Shown: one piece after another, positions 16,194-25,067 of the stretch
Layout: each line of letters opens with the position of its first letter
Numbering within the stretch: position 1 is the first letter of the stretch
Origin: an uncultured Elioraea sp.
Lineage (GTDB): Bacteria > Pseudomonadota > Alphaproteobacteria > Acetobacterales > Acetobacteraceae
Direction of reading: 5' to 3'
Length of the DNA: 32,392 bases
NCBI GenBank assembly: GCA_937927455.1
Contig: CALBEG010000069.1
Coordinates: forward strand, 1-32,392
Made by a program: the position numbers and the translations under genes
The notes under the pieces: model-generated
What the model was told of the DNA's origin: nothing
The model's database searches: none
Seen by the model: only the letters and a program-made list of their open reading frames with translations

Positions 16194-16909
16194 ACGGCAC
16201 TCGCGACGCCCGGGCGCGCATCCTTGCTCGGATCCGCGCCGGTCTGCCGCGCGACCGCGACGATGGCGCGCGGGCCGGAACCGTGCGCGCTCGCCTCACC
16301 AACCCTCAGCGCGGGCTGATCCCGGAACGCGCGAAGGGAGAAAGGTCCGCCCTGATCGATCGTTTCGTCGCCAATCTCGAGAAGGAGTTCGGCACGGTGG
16401 CGCGGCTTGGCGATGCTGCCGAGGTGCCGGGGCACGTCGCCGCCTGGCTCGCTGCCCGCAACCTGCCCGCCCGGCTTGCAGCCGCCCCGCACCCAGACCT
16501 TCTCGCGCTGCCTTGGGCTGACCGCTCTTCCCTCTCCATCCGCTTCGGCCGCGCCAACCCCGATGACGCCGCCTCGCTCACCGCCTGTTTCGCGGCCGTG
16601 GCGGAAACGGGCACGCTGGTTTTGACCTCTGGCCCCGATCACCCGACGACCCTCGCCTTGCTCCCGGAAGCGCATCTCGTGCTGCTGCGGGCCAGCCGCA
16701 TTGTTGGCGCCTTCGAGGAGGCGTGGGACCTGTTGCGGACGGAGCGGGGGCAGGCGGATGTGGCGCTGCCTGCTGAGCGTCGCGTCATGCCGCGCACGGT
16801 GATGCTGGTCACCGGCCCGTCGCGGTCGGCAGACATCGAGCAGACTCTGGAACTCGGTGCGCACGGGCCCCGTAGCCTGCACGTGATCCTGGTCGAGGAC
16901 GAAGGATGA
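16190..16909 (+). CDS. lutC: Lactate utilization protein LutC (LUD domain)
   Basis: LutC is the LUD-domain subunit that works with LutB in L-lactate oxidation; its exact chemistry is not settled. I start it at the GTG at 16190, which overlaps the lutB stop by 4 bases; the 329-residue ORF of the track begins inside lutB in another frame. The 239-residue product has the family order RARILARIRAGL, RGLIPERAKGERSALIDRFVANLEKEF, the central SIRFGRANPDDAASLTACFAAVAETGTLVLTSG and the C-terminal MLVTGPSRSADIEQTLELGAHGPRSLHVILVED. That last motif is shared with YkgG. The stop overlaps the next ATG (ATGA). Translational coupling of lutB, lutC and the Smr gene is therefore likely. Confidence 0.93.
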   Translation: MNGTRDARARILARIRAGLPRDRDDGARAGTVRARLTNPQRGLIPERAKGERSALIDRFVANLEKEFGTVARLGDAAEVPGHVAAWLAARNLPARLAAAPHPDLLALPWADRSSLSIRFGRANPDDAASLTACFAAVAETGTLVLTSGPDHPTTLALLPEAHLVLLRASRIVGAFEEAWDLLRTERGQADVALPAERRVMPRTVMLVTGPSRSADIEQTLELGAHGPRSLHVILVEDEG

Positions 16910-17475
16910 GTCGCCCGCCGCGCGGGCGCATCCCGCCTGCGCGTCGCCGCCGTGAGGTGACGGCGGAGGAGGAGGCGCTGTGGCGCGCCTTCGTTGTGCG
17001 GGCGGGAATCCTGCCAATGCGGCCTGAGGAGGCCGCCGTGACCGATCCGCCTGCGGAACGGGAAGGCCAGCCACCGCCCGCCCCGATGATTGAGCCTCCG
17101 CAACGGCCACCGGCCAGACCGCCGCTGCCCGACCTCTCGCCCACCGTTGCGCCGGCAGGGCTCGATCGGCGGCGGTGGGACGATTTGCGCCGCGGTCGGT
17201 TGCGGCCGGAGCGGACACTCGACCTGCACGGCCGGCGGGCGGCCGAGGCGCATGCCGAGGTGCGCGCCTTCCTGCGTGCCGCCCACGCTTCGGGCCTGCG
17301 GTGTGTCGCCATCGTCACCGGCAAGGGCACAGGCGAGGCGGGCGGAGTGCTGCGACGGGAACTGCCGCACTGGCTGAATGCGCCGGACCTGCGGGCGCTC
17401 ATTTTGGCCATGGCGCATCCGCACGGCGGCAATTACGGTGCGGTGCACCTGCTGCTCCGCCGCCGCCGCCTGTGA
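16906..17475 (+). CDS. Smr-domain protein
   Basis: This is a 189-residue protein with a C-terminal Smr (small MutS-related) domain, a fold associated with nucleic-acid nicking or binding. The N-terminal half is basic and then Pro-rich and probably disordered (PPAPMIEPPQRPPARPPLPD). The domain, from about residue 100, has the three hallmark segments: LDLHGRRAAEAHAEVRAFL, IVTGKGTGEAGGVLRRELPHWL and HPHGGNYGAVHLLLRRRR. In alphaproteobacteria stand-alone Smr proteins of this length are common and lack MutS2 ATPase parts; their substrate is not known. The ATGA overlap with lutC indicates coupled translation, but a functional tie to lactate oxidation is not evident. Confidence 0.9.
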   Translation: MSRPPRGRIPPARRRREVTAEEEALWRAFVVRAGILPMRPEEAAVTDPPAEREGQPPPAPMIEPPQRPPARPPLPDLSPTVAPAGLDRRRWDDLRRGRLRPERTLDLHGRRAAEAHAEVRAFLRAAHASGLRCVAIVTGKGTGEAGGVLRRELPHWLNAPDLRALILAMAHPHGGNYGAVHLLLRRRRL

Positions 17476-17502
17476 GCACGCGCGCGACGCGCGATTCGCA
17501 CT

Positions 17503-17519
17503 GCCCTCGGTCAGAGGGC
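17503..17519. terminator. Hairpin between convergent genes
   Basis: GCCCTC-ggtca-GAGGGC is a perfect 6-bp stem with a 5-base loop in the 47-bp gap between the Smr gene and the convergent hydrolase gene. It lacks a T-tract on either strand but sits where a bidirectional terminator is expected. Confidence 0.45.
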
Positions 17520-17522
17520 GCA

Positions 17523-18452
17523 TCACTGTCCCTGAAGGAACGACCTCAGCACCGCGACCGTGCGGTCCGGATCCTCCTCGAACGGCAGATGACCGAGGCC
17601 GGGGAAGATGATCACCTGCGCGTGGCGCAGGTTCGCCCGGTAGTCTTCCGCCCGCGCGGGTGGGATCGCGCGGTCCTTCTCGCCCCACAGCACCAACACG
17701 GGTGCCGAGATCGACCGCAGCCGCTCCTCCGGCGGAAGCAGAACATGGCCCGCGATGCGGTCAAGGATCGCCTGCCGAACGCCCGGCGCGATCAGCATCT
17801 CGTGCGTGCGTTGCACCACCTCCTCCGTCATCCGCGACGAATCGCCGTAGGCCCCGGCGAGCGACCAGCGCACCAGAGCCTTGGGCATGAAGAAGGGCAG
17901 AAGCCGTGCAAGCAGGGGTACGCGCGTGGGCACGCCATAGGTGCGGCCGGGGCTTTCGAACCCGTCGGGCGAGACGAGCACAAGACGATCGACCCGCGCG
18001 GGATGGGCAGCGGCGAAGGACCAGGCGATCCGCCCGCCCATCGAGGAGCCGACGAAGGACGCACGGGCGAGGCCGAGACGATCCATGACGGCAAGGATCA
18101 CCGCATGCGCGCGCGTGTCGGTGTAATCCCCGGTCGGGTCGGGTCCGGTGAGCCCGAACCCGGGCAGGTCGAACCGGACGATGCGGAACTGATCCGATAG
18201 GCGGGTGGTCCATCCGTCCCAGGTGTGCAAGGAGGCGCCGAAGCCGTGCAGCAGGAGCACGGCCGGCGCATCGCGCGGCCCCTCGTCGCGCAGGTGAAGG
18301 CGCAAGCCCGCAATGGTCGCGAAATCACCTGGCCCGCGGCTGTAGCGCGCCTCGAGGGCGGCGCGATCGCGATCGGGTTGCCAGGCCCAGGCTGCAACCA
18401 GGCCGACGGCGAGGAGAAGGCCGCCAAGGCCGAAGAGGACGGCGCGACGCAT
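17523..18452 (-). CDS. Alpha/beta hydrolase with N-terminal membrane anchor
   Basis: This is a serine hydrolase of the alpha/beta fold. The 309-residue protein begins with a hydrophobic segment (MRRAVLFGLGGLLLAVGLVAAWAW), which is a membrane anchor or signal peptide, so it probably acts at or outside the inner membrane. The catalytic set is complete: the oxyanion segment LLLHGFGAS, nucleophile Ser137 in GSSMGG, Asp260 in LWGEKDRAIPP and His288 in GLGHLPFEEDP. Overall it resembles lipase/epoxide-hydrolase-like and meta-cleavage product hydrolases, but the substrate cannot be told. It lies 58 bp downstream of hemN on the same strand and may share its transcript. Confidence 0.9.
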   Translation of the reverse strand: MRRAVLFGLGGLLLAVGLVAAWAWQPDRDRAALEARYSRGPGDFATIAGLRLHLRDEGPRDAPAVLLLHGFGASLHTWDGWTTRLSDQFRIVRFDLPGFGLTGPDPTGDYTDTRAHAVILAVMDRLGLARASFVGSSMGGRIAWSFAAAHPARVDRLVLVSPDGFESPGRTYGVPTRVPLLARLLPFFMPKALVRWSLAGAYGDSSRMTEEVVQRTHEMLIAPGVRQAILDRIAGHVLLPPEERLRSISAPVLVLWGEKDRAIPPARAEDYRANLRHAQVIIFPGLGHLPFEEDPDRTVAVLRSFLQGQ

Positions 18453-18510
18453 GGGCAGGGCCTAGCGGCGGCAACGGGCAGGGCGCAACCGCGGCTGACC
18501 CAAGACGGCC

Positions 18511-19866
18511 TCAGACCGCGCGCGCGTGCCGCTGAGCCGTTGGGTCGAGATGGCGGTCGAACAGGGCAGCGACCGCGCGTAAGAAAGGGCGGCCGCGCGA
18601 GGTGACAGCGATGCGCCAGCCCTCGCGCTCGATCAGCCCGTCCGCCGCCATCGCATCAAGCCGCGGCAGCACGTCGGCGAACCGACGCGGATCGACCCCA
18701 TGCTCGCGACAGGTAGCGCCGATGTCGAGGGCAAGAGTGCACATCAGGCGCTCGATCAGCAAAGCGCGCAGGCGGTCGTCTGCGTCGGGCTCGATGCCGC
18801 GCACGATGGCGAGCCGCCCGGACCGGATTGCCTCGCGCCACGGCGGCACGCTGGCCGCGTTTTGCGCATAGCCCTGAACGAAGGAGGAGATCGCAGACGC
18901 GCCGATGCCAATCAACGTGGGGGCGGTGTCGTCTGTATAGCCCTGAAAGTTGCGCCTGAGGCGGCGATCGGCCAGGGCGAGGGCGAGCGGGTCATCGGCA
19001 CGCGCGGCATGATCAAGCCCGATCGCGACATAGCCGGCGGCGGTGAAGATGGCGAGCGCGGCGCGGAATTGGGCAAGACGCCCGGCAGCGTCGGGAAGAT
19101 CCTGCTCGCGGATGAGGCGCTGATGGCGTCGCATCCACGGCACGTGCGCGTAGCCGAAGATGGCCACCCGGTCAGGGTTCAGCGTCAGGGCCTGGCGGGC
19201 CGTGCGCGCAACCGAGAACTCGGTCTGGTGCGGCAGGCCATACATGAGGTCGAAATTGATCCGCGAGATGCGCGCTCCGCGCAGCCGCGCCACGCAGTCG
19301 GCGACGAGATCGAACGGCTGCACCCGGTTCACCGCCTTCTGCACCACGGGGTCGAAGTCCTGTACGCCAAGCGAGGCGCGCGTGACGCCAGTTTCGGCAA
19401 GCGCGCGGATCATGGCGTTCGAGACTGTGCGCGGGTCGAGTTCGACCGCGATTTCGGCCTCTGCATCGATGGCGAAGGCGGAGCGGAGGGCGGAGTCGAC
19501 CTTGCGCCACTCCGCAGGGCCGATGATGGAAGGCGTGCCCCCGCCCCAGTGAATGCGCGTCACAGGCTGCATCCGTCCGATCGCCTGGCGCCAGAGGGCG
19601 ATTTCGGCGATCAGGTCCTCGACATAGGCCGACACCGGGGCAGCGCGGTTGGCCACGACCGTGCTGCAGCCGCAGTACCAGCACATGCGGCGGCAGAACG
19701 GAACGTGCAGGTAGAGGGAGAGTGGCTCTTCGGGTGCGAGGGCAGCCAGCCAGCCGCGCACGGTCGCCTCGGTGACGCCGGCATGAAACTGCACCGCCGT
19801 CGGGTACGACGTGTAGCGCGGCAGCCTACCGTCCCAGCGGGCGATCAAGGTGGCGTCGTCGACCAT
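18511..19866 (-). CDS. hemN: Oxygen-independent coproporphyrinogen III oxidase
   Basis: This radical-SAM enzyme decarboxylates coproporphyrinogen III to protoporphyrinogen IX without oxygen, in haem (and, where present, bacteriochlorophyll) synthesis. I start it at the ATG at 19866 (MVDDATLIARWDGRLPRYTSYPTAVQF), since this is where HemN homology begins; it gives 451 residues, the family length. The [4Fe-4S] cluster motif is at Cys58, Cys62 and Cys65 (PFCRRMCWYCGC). The radical-SAM GGGTPS, ELDPRT, GVQDFD and FDLMYGLPHQ segments follow, and the C-terminal HemN domain has FQGYTDDTAPTLIGIGASAIS. No ribosome site is seen before the ATG. An FNR/FixK-like palindrome lies 37 bases upstream, which would suit induction at low oxygen. 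The hybrid kinase gene ends 79 bp upstream. Confidence 0.95.
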   Translation of the reverse strand: MVDDATLIARWDGRLPRYTSYPTAVQFHAGVTEATVRGWLAALAPEEPLSLYLHVPFCRRMCWYCGCSTVVANRAAPVSAYVEDLIAEIALWRQAIGRMQPVTRIHWGGGTPSIIGPAEWRKVDSALRSAFAIDAEAEIAVELDPRTVSNAMIRALAETGVTRASLGVQDFDPVVQKAVNRVQPFDLVADCVARLRGARISRINFDLMYGLPHQTEFSVARTARQALTLNPDRVAIFGYAHVPWMRRHQRLIREQDLPDAAGRLAQFRAALAIFTAAGYVAIGLDHAARADDPLALALADRRLRRNFQGYTDDTAPTLIGIGASAISSFVQGYAQNAASVPPWREAIRSGRLAIVRGIEPDADDRLRALLIERLMCTLALDIGATCREHGVDPRRFADVLPRLDAMAADGLIEREGWRIAVTSRGRPFLRAVAALFDRHLDPTAQRHARAV

Positions 19867-19903
19867 GGCCGGATGAGTGTCCGTCCGCGCGACGATGCCC
19901 GCA

Positions 19904-19917
19904 TTGAGGGAAGTCAA
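19904..19917 (-). promoter_or_regulatory. FNR/FixK-like palindrome upstream of hemN
   Basis: Read in the hemN direction the site is TTGA-CTTCCC-TCAA, which fits the TTGA-N6-TCAA core of FNR, Anr and FixK boxes. The stricter TTGAT/C-N4-G/ATCAA form has one mismatch. hemN is a classical target of such regulators. The centre is only about 44 bases from the ATG, so the usual -41.5 activation distance would imply a nearly leaderless transcript. Function is inferred. Confidence 0.5.
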
Positions 19918-19945
19918 GCAAGGCCCATGCGCCAAAACCCTCGGC

Positions 19946-22900
19946 TCACACGGCCGCCGCGCGGGCCTCGGCGAGCAGGCGCCCCAGCATTTCGAGCAAA
20001 TCCTCGCGCGAGAACGGCTTGCGCACGATGGGTAGCTCGGTGTCGGTCAACCCGGTGTCGTCGTAGCCGGTCATCAGCACCACCGGAAGGTTCGGGCGCA
20101 GGGTGCGGATTTCGGCGGCGAGCGCACGGCCATCGAGGCGGCCCGGCATTCGCACATCTGACAGGACCAGATCGACGGCAACTCCGTAGCGGAGCAGGGC
20201 AAGCGCGGCGTCGCCCTCAGCCACGGCGTGGGTCCGCAGCCCGGCCTCGGCGCAGACGCGTTCGATCAACGCGCGCAGCGGCGGCTCGTCCTCGACGATC
20301 AGCACGGTCGCTCCGGCGAGGATCTCGCTTTCGGCGCCGTCCCGTTTCGCTGCTTCCGCCGGCGCGGCGGCCGCCGGCAGCCAGAGCGTCACGGTGGTTC
20401 CCTGGCCGGGCGCGCTGTCTATGCGGACTTCGCCGCCCGACTGGCGCGCGAAGCCGTACACCATGGCAAGCCCAAGCCCCGTGCCCTTGCCCGCCCCCTT
20501 GGTGGTGAAGAAGGGCTCGAAAGCGCGGGCCAGCACCTCGGCTGTCATGCCGACACCCTGGTCGGCCACCGTGATCTTCACAGCTGGGCCGGCGAGGTTG
20601 AGCGAAGCGAGCTCCCGCTCGGGGGCGAGAGTGGCGGAGAGGGTGACAGTGCCGCCGTCGGGCATGGCGTCGCGCGCATTCAGCACCAAGTTCACCAGCG
20701 CGCTTTCGAGCTGGGCGGCGTCCGCGAGAGCGAGCGGAGTGGCGGGATCAAGCGCGACCTTGAGTTCGATCCGCCCGCCGAGGGCACGTCGCAGCAGCGT
20801 TTCCAACCCGCCGAACAGGGGCCCCAGCGCCACGGCGGCGGGACGAAGCGGCTGGCGCTGGGCGAAGGCGAGCAGGCCGCGGGTAAGCTTGGCGCCCTTG
20901 TCGACCGCGGCCAGGGCCGCGCTGGCCAGCTCCTGGCCGTCCCCTTCGCCCAGCTGTTCGCGAATGAGCTCGAGATTGAGCCCGATTACGGACAGGAGAT
21001 TGTTGACATCGTGCGCGATGCCGCCGGTCAGTTCGCCGAGAGCGGACAGGCGTTGCGACCGTTCGAGCCGCTGCTGCTGTTCGATCCGCTCCGTCACGTC
21101 CTGGCTGACGCCGACCAGCGCGAGCGGCGTGCCGTCCGCTGCACGCTCCAGCGCGATGGTCGAGCTGCGCGTGCGGATCGTGCCGTCCGTGTGGCGGACG
21201 CGATAGGTGACGAAGGCCGGCTCGCCCGACTGTCGCACCTTCTCGAGCGCGGCAAGCAGAACCTCTGCATCCTCTTCAAGCCAGATGTCGCGCCTGTAGG
21301 TCTCGATCGATCCGGTAAAAGTGGCTGGATCGCGCCCGAGCTGTTCCGGAATGATGTCGGTCAACTCAAATCGGTTTGACCCGATCGGCAGACGCCAGAA
21401 GCCGAGCCCCGCGAGCCGTGCGGCCTCGGCGAGTTGCAGCTTGGCGCGCGCGATCCGTTCGCTTGCCGTCACCGCGTCGGTCACATCCTGGGTGATGCCG
21501 TAGACGGTTGGCCGTCCGTCGCGGTCGCGTTCGAGCCCGGCCGTGATACGCAGCCAGCGCACGGCACCGTCGTCATGGCGCACCCGACACTCCACCGTCT
21601 GCGTCTCGTCAGAGGAGAAGAGTCTCTCCCGCATGTCTTCCCAGCGACGCAGGTCGGGCGCGAGGAGGCGCGATCGCACCAGGTCCAAGGTCGGTGTAAC
21701 GCTGCCGGGTGCTACCCCCCAGTGCCTGAACATTTCGTCCGACCACTCCATCACTTCCTCGTCGAGGCGGCGGCGCCAGAAGCCGAGGCGCGCCACCCGG
21801 CCGACATCGGCGAGCAGCCGTTCCTGGCGGCGCAGGCGCAGAGTGGCCTCCACCTCCTCGGTCACGTCCTGCGAAAGGCCGGTGACGGCGAGAGCCCGTC
21901 CCTCAGCGTCGCGTTCGAGACCGGCGACGATGCGGATCCAGCGCGTGGTGCCGTCTGGGTGCACGACGCGCACCGTTGCGGTTTCGGTCGAACCCTCGGC
22001 GACGATTCTCCGCCCCGACTCCTCCATCACCGCTCGGTCGTCGGGATGGAAGCGGGCACGGAACGCTTCGATGTCAAGCGGCCCAGAGTCGGGCGGGAAG
22101 CCGAACTGGCGAAGCTTCTCTTCGGAGGCGACCATCAGCGACCCATCAAGGGCGCGGCGATAGAAGCCGACCTTGGCCACGCGCTCGACCTGGCGAAGCC
22201 GTTCTGCTTGCTCAATCATCTGCGCCCGCGCGTGCACCTCCTCCGTGATGTCGCGGGTAACGCCCACCACCGCGATCGGCCGGCCAGTGTCGTCGTATTG
22301 AAGCTTGCCGACCGCCTCACGCCAGCGAATCTGCCCGTCGGGGCGAACGATACGAAACTGCATCGTGCCGGTTTCGCCGGTTTCCAGCACGCGGCGTCGT
22401 GCCCCCTGAACCGCCTCTCGATCCTCAGGGTGGATCATCGCGGTCACCGCCGCGCGCGTCGGCACGAACGTTGCAGGGTCAACGCCGTAATCTTCGTAGA
22501 TGTCGGGCGTCCACTCGTAGAGATCTCTGTCGAGATCGCGCCGATAGAAACCGATTCGGCCGGCTTGGCGAGCCGTCTCCAAAAAGGTCTTCTGCCGCTC
22601 CAGCCGCTCGCGCGCCTCAACCTCCTCCGTGACGTCTTGTGTCAGACCGTTGATCGCAACAGGCGTGCCCGTCTCGTCGCGCTCGAGGCTCGCGTGCAGA
22701 CGAAGGCGGCGAACCCGACCGTCGGGCAGAACGACGCGGAACAGGGTGCTTGCTGTCTCCGCGCCCGCTTCAAGCTGGGCTGTGACCGCGTTGAGGAGCG
22801 GCAGGTCGTCCGGATGCACGCGGCTGCGGGCCTCGGCGAAGGTCGGCGCCTCATCTTCCGCAAACCCGTGCTGGCGGCGAAAGACGGCTGTGGTTTCGAA

Positions 22901-25063
22901 GCGGGAGCCGTCGAGGGCGCGGGAGTAAAAACCAATGCTCGCCACCCGGCCGACCGCGGCGATTTGCTTCTCCTGCCGGGCGAGGCGCTGTTCCGCCGCG
23001 ATGTCCTCCGAAATGTCGAGCGCAACCCCATAGAGCGCCGCCGGACGTCCTTCGCCGTCGCGCTCGAGCGCCATCGACACCCAGAGGTGGCGCACCCGGC
23101 CGTCCCCGCCGCGGATCCGGTAGGTGATCTGAGCCGGCTGTCCGCTGTCGATGACGCGCTCGGGCAGACGCTTCAACAGTTCGCGGTCAGGGGCCAAAAC
23201 GCGTTCGTACAGCGCTTCAATGGTCGGGGTGAATGTATCGGGTGTTTCGCCGAAGTGGCGGAACATCTCTGGCGACCATTCGAGGCGGCCGGAGCCGTCG
23301 AGCGGGCGCCGCCAGAAGCCCAAGCCCGCAAGCCGTCCAGCTTCGGCCATTTGCAGATCGCGCCGGATCAGCGCCTCGTGCAGGGCTTCGCGTTCGGTGA
23401 TGTCCTGGCTGACCCCGTTGAGGCAGACGATGCGGCCCGTCTCGTCACGCTCTGCCGAGATCAGCGACCAGCGCACACGCAGCGCGCCGTCTGAGGGTCG
23501 GCGAAAGCGGAACACCACGCTTTCCGTCTCGCCGGTCTCCGCCACGCGCGCGAGGGCGGCGAGAAGGCGCGGCCGGTCCGCCTCCTCGACCAAAGACCAG
23601 GTCGCCGCTGTGGTGGGGACAAAGCTCGCTGGATCCACGCCGAACTGGCGGTAGGACTGTTCGTCCCACTCGTAGCGATCTCCGCCTGGTTTCAGCCGCC
23701 AAAAGCAGAGCCCGGCGAGCCGCTTCGCGTCTTCCAGCTGCTTCGTCTGCCGGGCAATTGTTTCGCGCGCTTCGCGCACCTCGGTGACGTCCGTCACAGC
23801 GCCGTAGACTGGTCCTGGCGACCCGTCCGGGCCGAGGAGTTGGATCGCCTTGTCCTCGATCCAGCGCACCTGCCCGGTGGCGTCGACGATTCGATAGGTG
23901 AACCGCCAGCCCTTGGTGAGGTCGGCAGAGCGGTAAGAGCGTTTGAGGCCCTCGCGGTCCTCCGGGACGACCACCTCCTCGCGCCAAATGTTCGGGCGTG
24001 ACTCCAGCACCTGCAGTGGCTTGCCCGTCAGCTGTTCGACAAACTCGGCGAAATATTCCGTCCGCGCCTGCGGGCTTCGCCTAACCCAGAGGCCGATGCC
24101 GAGACTGTCCGCCACCCGACGCAGCTCGCCCTCGCGAGTGGCGAGTTCGGCCAGCGCCCGATCCAGCCGGCCGAGGCTGCGGGCCAAACGCTGGGCGAGA
24201 ACGGCCAGTGCGGCGGCGAAAACGAGAGCGGCGACCGCGACCGGCAGGGCAAAGCTGAGCCATTCCTGCAGCACAGCGCGTCGCGAGTGGGTCACGATCA
24301 CCGCAGTTGTTCCGCCTCTGACCGCACGCGCGGCGATCAGCGCGCCGGGCTCCGCCGCCACAGCGTCGGCCTTGGGCTGCCAAGGGATCCACTCTGGCAG
24401 GCGACCGATCGGCGTACCGTCCGTCCGCACCAGCAAGACCGAGACATCGTCGGGAACGGTGAACTCCGGCAGGAGAGAACCAGGCCCCTCGGCCGGCAGG
24501 ATGGCAGAGACAACCGCGCTGATGCTGCCATCGCGGTCGAACACGGGAAGCCCGACCGCGACCACGGGGCGCCCAGCGGCGTGGCCGAGCCGTCCGACAT
24601 AGCGTTCGCTGACGCTGAGCGAGGGGCGCCAGTCGCGCGCGACCGTCAGGAAGGCAGGGCTGTCGGCGAGTGAGACCCTCTCCATCCGCTCCGGCGGCAC
24701 GCGCGAGGTGGCAACCAAGCTGCCGCTGCCATCGAACACCGTGAAGACGAGGACGCCGTCGCTGACTGCCAAAGTCCGCCGGGCGAGGCGGTGAAGCTCG
24801 TCGCGATGTGCCGCATCGTCCAGCCGGTCGGGCCGCACCGCTGTGGCGATTGCGGAGAGCCCATACTCCAGCGCCTCGAGCCGGCGCGACACGGCTTCCG
24901 CCGCGCTCTCCGCCAGCGCAGACGAAGCGGCTTCGGCCCTGCGCAGTGAGGCCCGCAGCTCGAACTGCAGAGCGAGCGCAACTGTGGCGACGACGAGGAG
25001 CCCAAGCGCGACAGCCGCCCACGGCAAAAGGCCAGCGAGGCGTCGCGCCGGGCGGGGCGTCAT
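19946..25063 (-). CDS. Giant hybrid sensor histidine kinase with eight PAS repeats
   Basis: This is a membrane-bound sensor kinase with an attached receiver. I start it at the ATG at 25063 (MTPRPARRLAGLLPW), 4 bases after the receiver gene; it has 1705 residues. TM1 is about 12-32. A 235-residue periplasmic region resembling a double Cache sensor follows (SPAFLTVARDWRPSLSVSERYVGR), then TM2 at about 269-290. Residues about 312-1330 hold eight PAS/PAC units of about 128 residues, each with a GFWRR/GFYRR start and a QDVTEE-type end. Short coiled linkers (such as RLERQ) join them. The kinase core has phospho-acceptor His1351 (GGIAHDVNNLL), N-box NLVLNARDAM, VADQGVGM and GTGLGLAMVYG. The C-terminal receiver has Asp1636 (LSDVRMPG) and Lys1682. 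No HAMP or output domain is present. The signal is unknown. Confidence 0.93.
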   Translation of the reverse strand: MTPRPARRLAGLLPWAAVALGLLVVATVALALQFELRASLRRAEAASSALAESAAEAVSRRLEALEYGLSAIATAVRPDRLDDAAHRDELHRLARRTLAVSDGVLVFTVFDGSGSLVATSRVPPERMERVSLADSPAFLTVARDWRPSLSVSERYVGRLGHAAGRPVVAVGLPVFDRDGSISAVVSAILPAEGPGSLLPEFTVPDDVSVLLVRTDGTPIGRLPEWIPWQPKADAVAAEPGALIAARAVRGGTTAVIVTHSRRAVLQEWLSFALPVAVAALVFAAALAVLAQRLARSLGRLDRALAELATREGELRRVADSLGIGLWVRRSPQARTEYFAEFVEQLTGKPLQVLESRPNIWREEVVVPEDREGLKRSYRSADLTKGWRFTYRIVDATGQVRWIEDKAIQLLGPDGSPGPVYGAVTDVTEVREARETIARQTKQLEDAKRLAGLCFWRLKPGGDRYEWDEQSYRQFGVDPASFVPTTAATWSLVEEADRPRLLAALARVAETGETESVVFRFRRPSDGALRVRWSLISAERDETGRIVCLNGVSQDITEREALHEALIRRDLQMAEAGRLAGLGFWRRPLDGSGRLEWSPEMFRHFGETPDTFTPTIEALYERVLAPDRELLKRLPERVIDSGQPAQITYRIRGGDGRVRHLWVSMALERDGEGRPAALYGVALDISEDIAAEQRLARQEKQIAAVGRVASIGFYSRALDGSRFETTAVFRRQHGFAEDEAPTFAEARSRVHPDDLPLLNAVTAQLEAGAETASTLFRVVLPDGRVRRLRLHASLERDETGTPVAINGLTQDVTEEVEARERLERQKTFLETARQAGRIGFYRRDLDRDLYEWTPDIYEDYGVDPATFVPTRAAVTAMIHPEDREAVQGARRRVLETGETGTMQFRIVRPDGQIRWREAVGKLQYDDTGRPIAVVGVTRDITEEVHARAQMIEQAERLRQVERVAKVGFYRRALDGSLMVASEEKLRQFGFPPDSGPLDIEAFRARFHPDDRAVMEESGRRIVAEGSTETATVRVVHPDGTTRWIRIVAGLERDAEGRALAVTGLSQDVTEEVEATLRLRRQERLLADVGRVARLGFWRRRLDEEVMEWSDEMFRHWGVAPGSVTPTLDLVRSRLLAPDLRRWEDMRERLFSSDETQTVECRVRHDDGAVRWLRITAGLERDRDGRPTVYGITQDVTDAVTASERIARAKLQLAEAARLAGLGFWRLPIGSNRFELTDIIPEQLGRDPATFTGSIETYRRDIWLEEDAEVLLAALEKVRQSGEPAFVTYRVRHTDGTIRTRSSTIALERAADGTPLALVGVSQDVTERIEQQQRLERSQRLSALGELTGGIAHDVNNLLSVIGLNLELIREQLGEGDGQELASAALAAVDKGAKLTRGLLAFAQRQPLRPAAVALGPLFGGLETLLRRALGGRIELKVALDPATPLALADAAQLESALVNLVLNARDAMPDGGTVTLSATLAPERELASLNLAGPAVKITVADQGVGMTAEVLARAFEPFFTTKGAGKGTGLGLAMVYGFARQSGGEVRIDSAPGQGTTVTLWLPAAAAPAEAAKRDGAESEILAGATVLIVEDEPPLRALIERVCAEAGLRTHAVAEGDAALALLRYGVAVDLVLSDVRMPGRLDGRALAAEIRTLRPNLPVVLMTGYDDTGLTDTELPIVRKPFSREDLLEMLGRLLAEARAAAV

Positions 25064-25067
25064 CCGG

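Noticed and set aside
18700-20508. 602-residue plus-strand ORF opposite hemN and the kinase C-terminus
   Set aside because: It is a shadow ORF in GC-rich DNA with no recognisable domain; the opposite strand encodes hemN and the kinase receiver with full motifs.
21434-23494. 686-residue plus-strand ORF antisense to the PAS array
   Set aside because: It repeats because the PAS units on the other strand repeat. Its composition is untypical and it has no family signature.
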